Assembly (NCBI GenBank): GCA_958430865.1
Contig: CAUDNR010004145.1
Coordinates: forward strand, 98,656 to 162,655
Origin: Entrophospora sp. SA101
Taxonomy: Eukaryota; Glomeromycota; Glomeromycetes; Entrophosporales; Entrophosporaceae
Reading direction: 5' to 3'
DNA: 64,000 bases
A model generated the notes under the pieces. That model was not told the DNA's origin, ran no database searches, and saw only the letters and a program-made list of their open reading frames with translations. Of the stretch, positions 24,415-35,429 are shown piece by piece; the first letter of the stretch is position 1; each line of letters opens with the position of its first letter. The position numbers and the translations under genes are program-made.

Positions 24415-25368
24415 ATGTCAAACAATCTTCTTAATGCTGCACTTAATGCTTTAATGACTAGCCAAAATGTTGTTTCGGAAAGCGAATTTAAAACAAAACA
24501 AACCCGAGGTGATCCTGGTCTTTATCAACGGGTTGACTTGGCTTCATTTCATCAAGTAAATCTTATCGGTGGTAATGTGGGCACTCACTCAGACCAGAAG
24601 TTAGAACCCAAACATCAAGACATGACGATTAATGTGAAAACTCTTACTGGTAGACACATTCCAGTACCTATCAGTAGTCTTTCGACCATTCTAGAATTGA
24701 AAAATAAAATTGAAGATAAAGAAGGTATTCCACAAGACCAACAACGTTTTATTTTCGATGGTATGCAATTGGGTGAATTTAAAACGCTCTCTGACTATGG
24801 TATCAAAAATGAAGATACGGTGCACCTTGTTTTACGTCTTCGTGACGGAGATCGCAATGTAATTAGTTGCTTGAGTTCTGATTTTTTGGAACCAAGTTAT
24901 AATTATGATTTTACAAATGTTAATGATGGAGCAACTGTACATATACGTGGTGGTGTTCCTTATCAACGTCCATGTGGATGGCAACGCCATGCTTTAAAGG
25001 TTTCTGGGAAGTATGATAATGGTAATGACCAATGGCTTGGTACTGGAGCGAATGCCTGGCCGGTATCATATCATGGCACGGCCAAGCATAATGCGCAATC
25101 AATTGCTGATGCTGGATCCTTATTGAGCAAAGATAAACGTTTTGATTTTTGTTACGGTATTTATACCACACCAAGTGTGAATGTAGCTGAATTGTATGCA
25201 CCGGAATTTGAGTTTGGGGGGAATAAATATATCATCATAATTCAGCATCGAGTAAATCCAAAGAACTTGGAAAAGATTAAAAGTACAACCGGTGCTAATG
25301 ATTGTTGGATTTCAAAGAGTGGCGAAGATGTCAGGCCATATGGGATTTGTATCAAAAAAAAGAATTAA
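24415..25368 (+). CDS. Ubiquitin-like domain fused to a PARP/ART-like domain
   Basis: A single-exon ORF of 317 aa. Residues 70-145 are clearly ubiquitin-like ([39 protein letters not shown]). In ubiquitin numbering Leu8, Ile44 and Val70 of the hydrophobic patch are kept, Lys48 is Met117, Lys63 is Asn132, and the GG end is Asp144-Gly145, so it is probably not cleaved or conjugated like ubiquitin. Residues about 185-315 look like a PARP-type ADP-ribosyltransferase fold: YHGT (His220), GIYTTP (Tyr250), [13 protein letters not shown] and [12 protein letters not shown] (Glu304), a possible H-Y-E triad. Residues 1-69 match nothing I know. The ART call is by motif only. Role is unknown; modification of proteins in a ubiquitin-linked context is inference. 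A second copy, differing at residue 20 (Val to Ala), is at 54113-55066. Confidence 0.8.
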   Translation: MSNNLLNAALNALMTSQNVVSESEFKTKQTRGDPGLYQRVDLASFHQVNLIGGNVGTHSDQKLEPKHQDMTINVKTLTGRHIPVPISSLSTILELKNKIEDKEGIPQDQQRFIFDGMQLGEFKTLSDYGIKNEDTVHLVLRLRDGDRNVISCLSSDFLEPSYNYDFTNVNDGATVHIRGGVPYQRPCGWQRHALKVSGKYDNGNDQWLGTGANAWPVSYHGTAKHNAQSIADAGSLLSKDKRFDFCYGIYTTPSVNVAELYAPEFEFGGNKYIIIIQHRVNPKNLEKIKSTTGANDCWISKSGEDVRPYGICIKKKN

Positions 25369-25640
25369 TTGAGTACTAAAATAATAAATTCTTTACATGT
25401 ATATGTATACATATATGATATGATGCATATATTCATTTTGAATTGTTAAATAAAATGTTAAATTTTGTTCTAAATAAATACTGAACAAATATGCCTTGGG
25501 AATTCCGTAGATTTTTAAAAAAATCTGAAACTAATTAATTGAAACTTCTGTCATTTTTGTGAAACAAAAAAATTGCTATTTGGGAAATTTTCAGATGTTG
25601 GTTTTATCATTATTTATTTATTGTTTAATGAAAGGTAAAA

Positions 25641-27346
25641 ATGAGTCAATATAAATTTGAAACTTTAAAAGTAAATTTTCCTTTGGAGAATGTTATTCAT
25701 GTGGAATTATCACGACCTTCTAAACTTAATGCCATTAATAATCTGTTTGTAATTTATCTATTTATTTATTTTGTAAAAGAAAGAAATATAATTAATTTTA
25801 TATGATTAATTTTAGTACTTGGATTGAAATTGGTAAATGTTTTTCAACTATAAAGACGGATCCAGATGTTAGAGCTGTGGTTATATCAGGAGCAGGAAAA
25901 TTATTTACTGCAGGAATTGATGGTAAAAGAAAACTGGATAATTGGAGATATATTTATTATCTTTTTTAAATAATTAAGATCTTATTATAATAATCATATT
26001 TATATGTATATGATTAGTTAACAGCTTGGGATCAACTTTAACGATAGATAAACCAGATGCTGCTAGAAAAGCAATTACAACACGTAATACACTATTGGTA
26101 ATTTGTTTCTATAAAAATTAAAAACTTAATAATAATTTTTTTTTAATCATTTAAAATTTTTTTAATCAAACCAAATAATTATATATATAAAGTTATTTCA
26201 AGAATCAATAACTGCGATAGAAACTTGTTATAAGCCTGTTATTGCAGCAATTCATAATGCATGTATTGGAATAGGTGTTACTTTGATCACAGCTTGTGAT
26301 ATTAGATATTGTTCACAAGATGCATTTTTCAATGTCAAGGTATTTTTATTTTATTTTTATTTTTATTTTTATTTTTGATATAATAATAATGAATTTTGAA
26401 TTATTTGATTATATTTGATTCAAGTTGATTATTATTCATTATATGTTTCAATTAATTTTTAGGAGGTTGATTTAGGTTTGGCAGCAGATATTGGTAAGTT
26501 GTGTTTATAATGTCAGACAATTATGAAAAGATAGAACACTTAAACATTGTTATATATTCAATTTTTTAACAATAATAATCAATAATCAACAATTAAAATG
26601 TAGGAACATTACAACGTCTTCCAAAAGTTATTGCAAATGATAGTCTAGTCAGAGAATTATGTTATACTTGTCGCAAGTAAATTTTAAAGATTTTAGTTTC
26701 TGTTTTAAAAAAACTTTGTTAATTAATGATTAAAACCGAATTTGCTTTTTTTTTAAAAGTATGTTTGCAGATGAAGCACTTTCAGCTGGTTTAGTGAATA
26801 AAGTATTTCCAACAAAAGAGGAAACATTGAGCAAGTGTTAATTATTTAATAACTACTAATATGCAATATTATTTTATTACTATACTATACTAACAAGTAA
26901 ATTATTTTTTTGATCTTTATGTAATTAATTGATTGATTAATTAATAGAGGAAGCGATGAACGTTGCAAAAACCATTGCGTCAAAATCACCAGTTGCGGTA
27001 ATGAGTACAAAGTAAGAAAATTGTATTTATTTTCCTCGTCATCAAAGTTATTATCATCTTTGCTCTTAATTAATTAAACTTTTATTACATTTTTAATAAT
27101 AATACAAGACATCTTTTAAACTATTCACGTGATCATTCTGTTGCTGAAGGTCTTGAATACACCTCGGTATGGAATGGTTCAATGCTTGATACTAAAGTGA
27201 GTTGATAATTACTTGAAAAAAAAATTTTTCTAAATTATTTTTTAGTTACTACATTTTAATTTTTAATTTATTATCATGATTAGGATGTGACTGACTCTAT
27301 TAATGGTTTTATGACAAAAACCAAACCAATCTATTCAAAACTTTGA
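25641..27346 (+). CDS. ECH1: Delta3,5-delta2,4-dienoyl-CoA isomerase, peroxisomal, 10 exons
   Basis: ECH1-type enzymes shift double bonds in dienoyl-CoA during beta-oxidation of unsaturated fatty acids. Exons: 25641-25744, 25816-25922, 26018-26097, 26193-26339, 26463-26493, 26604-26676, 26760-26830, 26948-27011, 27109-27196, 27284-27346, giving 275 aa. Family blocks are ISGAGKLFTAGID (oxyanion-hole region), VIAAIHNACIGIGV, TACDIRYCSQDAFF, EVDLGLAADIGTLQRLPK (acidic catalytic residues), SPVAVMSTK and LLNYSRDHSVAEGLEYTSVWN. The protein ends in SKL, a canonical type 1 peroxisomal targeting signal. Phase requires intron 7 to start GCAAGT (a GC donor); a GT donor there breaks the frame. It starts 272 bp after the Ub-ART stop. 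A split, mutated copy exists at 53142-55944. Confidence 0.93.
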
Positions 27347-27648
27347 ACTAATTGATTCTTTTTTTAAAAAAATTTTGTATTTTAATTATTATTTTACATA
27401 TATTATAATCAAAAATTTTTGTTGCAAATTTTTTTCTACCTCTTAAATTACAATTAATCTTAAAAAAAAAAATAAATCCTAAATTATAAATGAAAAAATC
27501 TTGATTCATTGTATATATTATATATTTGGTTATGAAAAAAAAAAAAATCCTGAAAGAAAATCAACAACAACTTACTCTTTTCACATACAATTCAAACATA
27601 TACATACATACATATATTTTATTTTTTAAATATTTAAGATATGAATCA

Positions 27649-29588
27649 CTAAACATCAACATCACCGCCAACTTCACCACGATCATTAAGAATAATATCA
27701 ACAACTTCACCACGATTATTAATAATAATATTGTCATAATCATCACTCAATACAAGAGCCTCACTAAAATTATTATCAAGATTATCGTCATTGTTGATTT
27801 CAACATTAGTAACTTCATTTTCATTTTCATTTTCATTTTCATTCTCATTCTCATTCTCGCCACTTTCAGAATTGTCGGAACCAACATTATCATCATTATC
27901 ACCACTATTATTATTATTTGCTTCTATATTTGTATCTCCATCGTCTTGATCATTTGTATTGTTGGTGCCATCTGGTACATCTGCTTCTCCTTGTTGTTGC
28001 TGCTGTTGACTTGAAACTATGGTTTTTAAACACGATCTTAAATCCTTGACTCCCTTACCACTAAAAACACAAAAAACTTGTCGTTGATGAAGTGTAAATT
28101 CTTTTGGTGGCTGTCTACAAAAAGTTTGCACATCCTGTCTTAGAAAAGCGGGTACGCCAGTTAAAGAAAGATGTGTTAGATGATGACAAGAATTAACTAA
28201 TTCTGAAACTGCTGGAATTGTAAGCCGTGAACAGTATGACAAATGTACACGTTCTAAAGTGTGTGTGACTACTCTGTTTTCAATTAATGCATAAATGGCT
28301 CGATCAGTGATCAATGCACATTTCACCAATCCAATACGACGAAGTTTTGGAAGGTGTGACAATTCAAAAACTGATTTATCCGATAAAAGAATACAACAAG
28401 CAAGATCAAGATATCTTAACCTGGTACAATTACGTGCCAATTGAACTATTGATTCATTTGTGATATTTGAACAATGGCCTAAATGAAGATAGTGCAAATG
28501 TTTTCCCAATCTTGTGATGTGATTAACTCCCTCGTCTGTAATGCTTGTGCATTTGGCCAAAACCAGATTTCGCAATTTTGGCGAACTGTGAACTATTTTT
28601 TTTATTGCTTGATCAGTGATCATTGCGCATGATGTAAGATCGAGGATACGTAATTGATCAAATGATACTGGCATTGATTTGATGAAAGGTCCTTCAGTCA
28701 AATATGCACAATAAGCAAGTCGAAGTTCTCTTAGTTGATTACAATTTTCAAAAACTGGTTTGATTGCATCATCCGTTACATGGTGACAATTGGTAAGATC
28801 TAATTCTAACAAGTTGGAACAATTTTCAGCTAAATCAATAACAGATCTGTTGGTAATGTTCTCACAACCGCTTAATTTTATCTAATAAGAGAGTGTGAGA
28901 CATTTTAGTAAAATTAATATCACCAATATTTTAATTAGTTAACTTCCAAAAATTTATCCAAACATTAAATATGATCGCTTACCCTCCTTAAGCCTTTACA
29001 TCTTGACGCAACAGCTGTAACTCCTTTATCAGTAATATTTTTGCACATGCTTACATTCAAACCTTGCAATCTTCTACATCTTTCGCCCACCAATTCAATC
29101 ACAACATCGGTCAAACTTTCAATATCTGACATATCCAATGCTATCAAGCCTTCAGTTTTATCTATTAATTTTAATAAACTTTCATCGGTCAACTTTTTAC
29201 ACCCTCCAAGCGTCAACCTTTCTAATCTTTCACAAGAACTTAATCTAACAAGGATCTGATCGCTAAGATTTTCTCCCAAATAAGAAAAATTAAGACGACG
29301 AATAAGAAGTGGATAAGGAAAAGTTTGAGTTGTTCGCGATATTGCTACTAGCAGTCTAATGAGAGAAGCATTTCCAGTAAAGATTGGTTTATGCCATAAA
29401 AGTTCAACTCCACACCTACACCACGATTTACAAACTAAAATACATGATTTTAAATCTGTTGTAGTTGTAACAAATTTGAATATATGAAACACTAATTCTG
29501 ATGGTATGATGGCTGCTTTACTTGGTTGTTTTTTATAAAGTTGAATTTGTTGTGTATCTTGTGTTAAGTTTATTGTTTCAAATGTCAT
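27649..29588 (-). CDS. GRR1: F-box/leucine-rich-repeat protein, GRR1-like SCF substrate receptor
   Basis: Two exons (28983-29588 and 27649-28881) encode 612 aa. Residues about 26-68 form an F-box (IPSELVFHIFKF ... VCKSWCRCGVELLWHKP) for Skp1 binding in an SCF ubiquitin ligase. More than ten cysteine-containing LRRs follow (pattern LxLxxCxxITDxGV). After the repeats, PPKEFTLHQRQVFCVFSGKGV matches the region that follows the LRRs in Grr1-type proteins. In yeast Grr1 targets G1 cyclins and nutrient-signalling regulators. The tail is low complexity: a Gln run, Asn/Asp-rich sequence and an (EN)n stretch coded by CATTTT/CATTCT repeats near 27820-27867. It converges with ECH1, with 302 bp between stop codons. 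An intact copy is at 56238-58177. Confidence 0.92.
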
Positions 29589-31259
29589 TTTGTTTAAATT
29601 ATTTATTTATTTGTTTATTTAAAAGAATTTTTCAAATACTCCTCTGAAAGAGAATCTATTCAAGAAGAATTAAATAATAAAATAATAATAATGTCAAAAA
29701 AAATGAATTGAATTGTATGTAAGACAAAATAAATTTCCAGTAATAGCAATAGTAATAAAATGACAAAACGAATTAATTTTAATTATTTAATTATTCGAGA
29801 TTATTACAATTATAGAAATTTTAAATGTTTATAATGCAAATAATAATAACAATAACAAATAATAGGGTAAAACGCCAAAATTTTAAATATGGTTAAAAAA
29901 AAATTTATTTGAAAATTACGAAAAAAATTATATTGTTTGAAGTTTCAAAAGCCTAGAGAAAATCTACCCGTGATAGATCAACAACACACACATACACTTT
30001 AATAATGATGACGATGATGATAGGTTAAACCATTTTTGGAGTCCTAACAATCATTAAGGCCTAAAGGTCAAGTACGACACCTTCATGTAAACGAATTCGA
30101 AAACATGACTGATACTTTGAACTTGGATTTTTTGATAATTTAAAAGATTATTCGGTCTTGCAGATTTATCTGGGAAAGAATTCTTGAAGTTTGCATGTAC
30201 TATTATTAGAGTAAAGATGGGCATTGGAAGGGCTCCATATCCACACCAGGTTATACATCTATCCACTTTCATCAAAATAAATAAAGATCTGGTTAGAGGC
30301 AAAGCAATAATAAGTTTGGACCGTCACAAAGTGAGAAGCCATCTTTTAATCTTCCCGATCCTGAAGAAGAGGCCAAGAGGTTTTGATACCAACACAAATT
30401 GAAGGGTTGAGTGCTGCTGTGATCTGTTAGAAGATATTGGTACTTTGTAACAAGTAAATTTTATTACAACTGACTAATAATTTTTGGCAAACAACTTTAT
30501 TATACTTCCTATGTAACATCCAACAATTAAATATAGAATCACCCATTTTCCCAGAGTTAGAAGAAATCTTGGATAGTTGAGTGTGTCGTGTGGAAGAGAC
30601 TGCCATGGAAATTCAAAATATTTGAACAATGTTGTTGGGTGCCTTCAGTGTTTGTAGTGCATATAACATTCTATCACACTAGAACTAGGTTTTATGATAT
30701 CAAAAGACCTCTTCTGTAAGAAATAGTTGAAGATGCTGGATGCAAACAATTTTTTTTTATCCAATAATACCATATTGTTATTTGGGACCTTTACAATAAA
30801 CAACACCTTAGAAGCTGTTACCATTAATGAAATTAGAAGATAAATGTAAGAAGATTTATGAATTCTTATAGAATAGGGCCTTCAGGTAATTTTTGCAATA
30901 AAAAAAGTTAAATTTTTTTATTTGTATTATCTATAACAAAACATATATCATCTATGTTTTTTTTAATATTATTTTTATAATCCTATATGAACGAAGCATC
31001 AAACATGCTTCTAATTTTTAAAAGTGAATTTGTTAAAAGATTAGGATCCAAGTGAATTAACGGTTCCCTGGGTGCATCTTTTCTATCGCCCTAATCTCGT
31101 CAATTCCGACCTCTTCATCAATTCTTTCTTCTCTCTCTTCAGTGTATATTGTCTTTGGATAGGACACAAAGCCAACCATGTTGCATGATGGAGAGACAAA
31201 GCGGTGGATCATATCGTATTTCATAGTTTTATATCTTGCTTTTGATCCGAATGCAACCG
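29589..31259. other. Intergenic, degenerate coding-like fragments
   Basis: 29589-30040 is AT-rich. 30060-30420 is less AT-biased with an open plus frame of about 72 codons (30184-30402) that may be a remnant of an element gene, but I cannot assign it. 31057-31275 holds a short minus frame without recognisable similarity. The region recurs at 58178-59848. Confidence 0.4.
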
Positions 31260-31790
31260 TCTGAATGATATTCACCGATTATTCATCGGGTGTTGAAAAT
31301 TTTCACCGGATATTTCTGTGGTACAGAATATTAACTCGCGTAAATGAAATTTTTTTAATATTATTTTTATCCACTATTATTACACTATCGCCAACATTCT
31401 TTTTATTATGATATATTAAGCAATATGAATATCCAACTATGTCATTATTAGCTAAAAAATATTTATGCATTGCAGCAACTTCTACAATTGAGTGAAGCTG
31501 GAAACACGATGACAACCAAACGAACAAAATCAAATTGTTATTTGAAAGGATTATATTTCTTAAAAAAATATATGCAATGTATTGAAAAATATTTTTCCTG
31601 GTTAATAAACAATTGTAATTAAATTTAAATCAATGAATATTTCAGTGGATTCGGCGGATATTCGTGAATGACCGATTATCCGGGCGTTGAATTTATTGAC
31701 TGACCGATTATCCAAGTGTTGAGCTTTGTTATTATTGATTGGTCAAATACTCAAACACTCGGATAATCAACATATCAAACTTACTGGTGA
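31260..31790. repeat. Dispersed CCGATTATCC...GTTGA motif repeats, possible MITE-like element
   Basis: The motif CCGATTAT followed by CC/TC and then GTGTTGA or GCGTTGA occurs near 31275, 31670 and 31702. A reverse-complement form (CAAACACTCGGATAATC) lies near 31753. Copies at both ends of an approximately 500-bp AT-rich core, with an inverted copy at the right edge, suggest a non-autonomous element. The same layout is seen at 59849-60379. Confidence 0.5.
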
Positions 31791-31814
31791 TATTCACAGG
31801 AAATTAAAAATATA

Positions 31815-32077
31815 TGGAAGGATTTTAAGCCATTATTTGATAAAAGATTGGATTGAATCCCGAATTTCCATTCAGTGAAATGGCCATTGAAATTTGTAAA
31901 TTATTTGAAGAGAAAGGAATTGTTACTTCTATAATAAAAAACTTTTACCAACGCAAAACCAATCCTAGAAGGAAAACATTAGAAGCAATCCAGAGAAAAA
32001 AAAAGAAAAAGAGACAGAGAGTGAAGATGAAAAAGATAATAAATATTAGTAATAATAATATTATCGATAAAAAATAG
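31815..32077 (+). pseudogene. Small frame-broken coding remnant
   Basis: A plus frame reads PEFPFSEMAIEICKLFEEKG and then FYQRKTNPRRKTLEAIQRK before dissolving into a Lys-rich low-complexity tail. In-frame extension upstream fails, but the adjacent frame (WKDFKPLFDKRLD) looks like the missing start, implying an indel near 31850. I infer it is the N-terminal part of an expanded, unnamed family in this fungus. Copy at 60404-60666. Confidence 0.35.
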
Positions 32078-32102
32078 CAATAGTAATAATGAAAGTTAAA
32101 TT

Positions 32103-32175
32103 TTTGTCAGAGTGCCCAAAGAATACAAATGGCTTTGGGTCCAAATATTTTCCTCCCATGCAAGTGCTCTGACAA
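32103..32175. repeat. Short imperfect inverted repeat (hairpin)
   Basis: TTGTCAGAGTGC at the left and GTGCTCTGACAA at the right can pair (10 of 12 positions) around a loop of about 50 bases. It lies just upstream of the crinkler-like ORFs and could be a tiny element or a transcript fold. Copy at 60692-60764. Confidence 0.45.
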
Positions 32176-32271
32176 TTCTTTAACTTGTATTTATAAATTA
32201 TTTATGTATTTTTCTATTATCAGTTGAATTAAATAAAAATAATTCGTTTAATTCTTTTTTTTTTTTTCAAA

Positions 32272-35097
32272 ATGGAAAATATCGTAAAAATCGAAGAACA
32301 ATTAAAAGATGCAAAGGATGAGTTGAAGAAGTGGAAAGAAAAATGGGAAGAGAGGCTAGATGGATTAGAAGTGGGATTAATGGAGTGGAAATGGAGTGAA
32401 GAAGAAAAGAAGAGGAGGGAAGATTTGAGAGACAAATTGGAAAAAAAAAAGAAACGAGTTGGTAGAGTCAAAGAAGAGTTGGGAGGTGCTGTACCAGGAG
32501 GCATTATGTGGAGGAATTGGTAATGAACAAATTGCATAAAAAAAAATATACAAAAAATTATTTTTCCATTCATTCCATTTCGTTTATTTATGTATAGGCT
32601 TGAGAAAAAGTACCTCAGCATGGTCTATAACCGCTAAAACTTACTCTGACGTTTGTAATGAAGTTGGAAATGTACTTGAACAATATATTGATCTCTTCCA
32701 TGAATATTGCAGTAAGTGCCTTGAACTTCCACTTTACAAGCCAGCTACTAATCATTCTTTCACCAGCAAAACTTTACAGCTTAAAATACCTTCCACAAGA
32801 ATATATCGCTCTTCTGAGAGACCTTTTCTCTTGTTGTACAATCTACCTGTTGATGATTCTCAAAATGCTGGAATAACAGATACTCATCACCTTGAGGAAA
32901 TTTTGCATTCAACAGAACCTATTTCTATAATTCTAGGAACCTCTGGTTCAGGAAAAACAAGGACTTTGATTGAATTTTTATGTAAAACATATGGATTTTA
33001 TTATGTTGCAACTGTGGCAAATCGATATAATCCTGATCAATAGACATGACATATATGATTGAGAATCTGCAATCAAGAGTGAAAGATAAACCATCAGTTG
33101 ACAACACAACCTATGCAACAAGATATAGCAAATGTTTGTTGATGGCACGAGTTTATTTGCTTCATTTTATTTTTTCCGAAATTGGGCATATAAGTTCATA
33201 TAATTGGACAATCTTGCAGTTATTTCCCGAGTATTATTTTAAAGAAATTGACCTATTCAATGAACTAAATATCATGTTTCGTGCACTCTCTGAAAGTGAC
33301 TTGGACAAGAACTTGCATAAACTGATCAATGGTTTACTGAAACATCTAGACCAGGTAATTATTCTTTATTTTATATTGCATCCAATACAATCTTTGCAGT
33401 TAATAGCCTAACAAATTTTTTATCTTTGAAGGTCCGATTGCCAGTAATAATTGATGAAGCTGTCCAACTTATTTCTTCAATTGGAAATGTGTTACTTCCT
33501 ATAATATTGATGATTTAACTGGAAAATCATTGTATACAGTTATAACAAGAACATACTCTATGATACCTAGACTCTGTATCTTACCTGCAGGGACTGGTCT
33601 CAGCATGAGAACAGCAAAAACATTTACTGGATCTCATCTATTCAAAGGTGGCATTATGGATGATCAACTTATTATTGACAATGGATTTGATTCTAAAAAA
33701 GATGTTGAAGTTTATCTCTCAAGTTTTGGGATACCAATTGATCCCTCTCATGATGGTATTATGCAGTGGCTAGTAGGGAGAGCAAGAATTGCTTCAAATT
33801 TTGCAGAAGAATGGATGATTTATGGTGGTGATTTAAAAACACTGTTTACAAGTTTTAAAGAAAGATATGAGGATGCAACAACATGGGGGAATATTGGATA
33901 TGATCTTTTGAATATGAAAAATGGTAATAGAGCCAGAGAAATTGGTGGTTTAGATATAATGGACTTAGTTGAACGAGTTGTTTTAAAACATTGGTACACT
34001 GGTCTAGAAGCAACTTTTATTCGAGATGATGCATTGCAATTATTTGAGATTGGAGTTGCAAGGTTAAGAAGAACAGATAAATTACGGGGTGTTGTCAATG
34101 AACCATTGATAGTTGCATCAGCATTATCCTTTTTCAAAAAATATTGCAATTTTTCAGAATATATCTTGAATAAAATGGTAGATTTAGACTACAATCGTAG
34201 TATATAGGATTCCTGTGGGAACAGCTTATTCCAGATGCATTGGAAAAATTATTTGATGGTAAGGAAACTTGTCAAATTTTTAAGAAGAGACTACCATCAA
34301 ATATTTGGCACATTGCAAATTCATTTTCTCATAAGACTTCTTCCAATGTCCGAGTTCAACATTCAACATCTGATTATAAGCTCCCTGACTTCTTGAAACA
34401 GCCTATTTCACCATTTTTTCTTGCAGAAACAAATGCTGGACCTGATATAGTCACACGAGTTGAATCACCAGAACTTGAGAAAAAAATGTATACTTATTTT
34501 ATTATTATGGTACAATTGATTATTATTATTATTATTGGGTACACATTTATACTAAATGCAGAAATTTATTATCATGTTAAGATATGCTGTTTTTAGTCAA
34601 GCAAAATTATGGCAAAAAATTGATAAAGAAAAAGTTTTATCAACAACAGATTATAAAAGGTTTTATACCAACAAAAATGGAATGTTAATTTAATGTTTTT
34701 TGTTTTAAATAATCTAGATATACTAGCACATTCTCTAGCCAACACTCATAATTTATTTGATTAAATGATCCTCAAGGGCTACAATACATTACATGAAAAT
34801 AAAAAAAAAGTAATTACAGAATTGTATGCTGGGACTTTTAGAGTAATTATTGCATGCCCTGCAGTTATCAGACTAGAAGAAGAAGAAGAAGAGAATGAAA
34901 TCGAGATTTGTAATGATGATTTGAATACTGATAAAGATGATGACTATGTAGCTGTTATTGATTCAACGAACTGTGAATTGGTTTTTGATAAAGAACATTT
35001 GGATGTGTTATCACAACTAAAAAATGGTAAAAAACGTAAGCTGCGGAACATACATAGTGATAGTTACAGTGTATCTACAAAGATGTCAAAATATTAA
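32272..35097 (+). pseudogene. Crinkler-like P-loop ATPase gene, multiply frameshifted
   Basis: Consecutive plus-strand ORFs look like pieces of one protein. 32272-32520 is a charged coiled coil (KKWKEKWEERLDGLEV). 32600-33043 contains a Walker A motif GTSGSGKT followed by FLCKTYGFYYVA. 33046-33354 leads, across a plausible GT-AG intron, to LPVIIDEA (Walker B-like). 33530-34207 contains LPAGTGLSM, and 34207-34495 and 34765-35097 follow. This order resembles the P-loop region of crinkler-type (CRN) proteins expanded in Rhizophagus; that assignment is from memory of the family. Frame changes near 33040, 33490-33505 and 34205 cannot be explained by visible introns. The copy at 60861-63686 has the same breaks, so they predate the copying or came with it. 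Confidence 0.55.
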
Positions 35098-35429
35098 GCC
35101 ATTTTAACATTTGTAAATTTCTGAAGAGGAAGACTTCATTAATAATCAACAAGAAAAAATAGTTACATGTTTTTTTAGTTTTATATATCAATATTAATAT
35201 TAATTATTGAAATTTTACAGACAATTATTTTGAAATAAATTCTCAATTAAATACTATGCATCTAAAAATTATTATTATTCCACAAACTTTTATCTTTACA
35301 TTTCCAGCGTAATAATAAATTCTAATTCCTGCAATGTCAAAACTGAATATTGATTTTTCAGTATGTAACTTGTGAAATATTGTAAACAAGGATTTTTGCA
35401 TTCTTGTTATTTGTAACAATTGATTTATC
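35098..35429. other. Intergenic, no gene recognised
   Basis: AT-rich sequence between two decayed genes. The duplicated block reaches at least 35411 here, because its copy runs to the window end. Confidence 0.45.

Noticed and set aside
24920..25201. His-rich minus ORF antisense to the Ub-ART gene (also 54280-54561)
   Set aside because: Shadow of the conserved ubiquitin/ART reading frame.
24415..25368. SidE-type bacterial effector acquired by transfer
   Set aside because: The ART motifs here are YHGT/GIYTTP (H-Y-E-like), not the R-S-ExE class of SidE, and base composition matches the host.
27526..28014. 162-codon plus-strand ORF, and the same at 56115-56603
   Set aside because: It lies antisense over the low-complexity (EN)n tail of GRR1 and is Ile/Thr-rich because of the repeats; it is not a gene.
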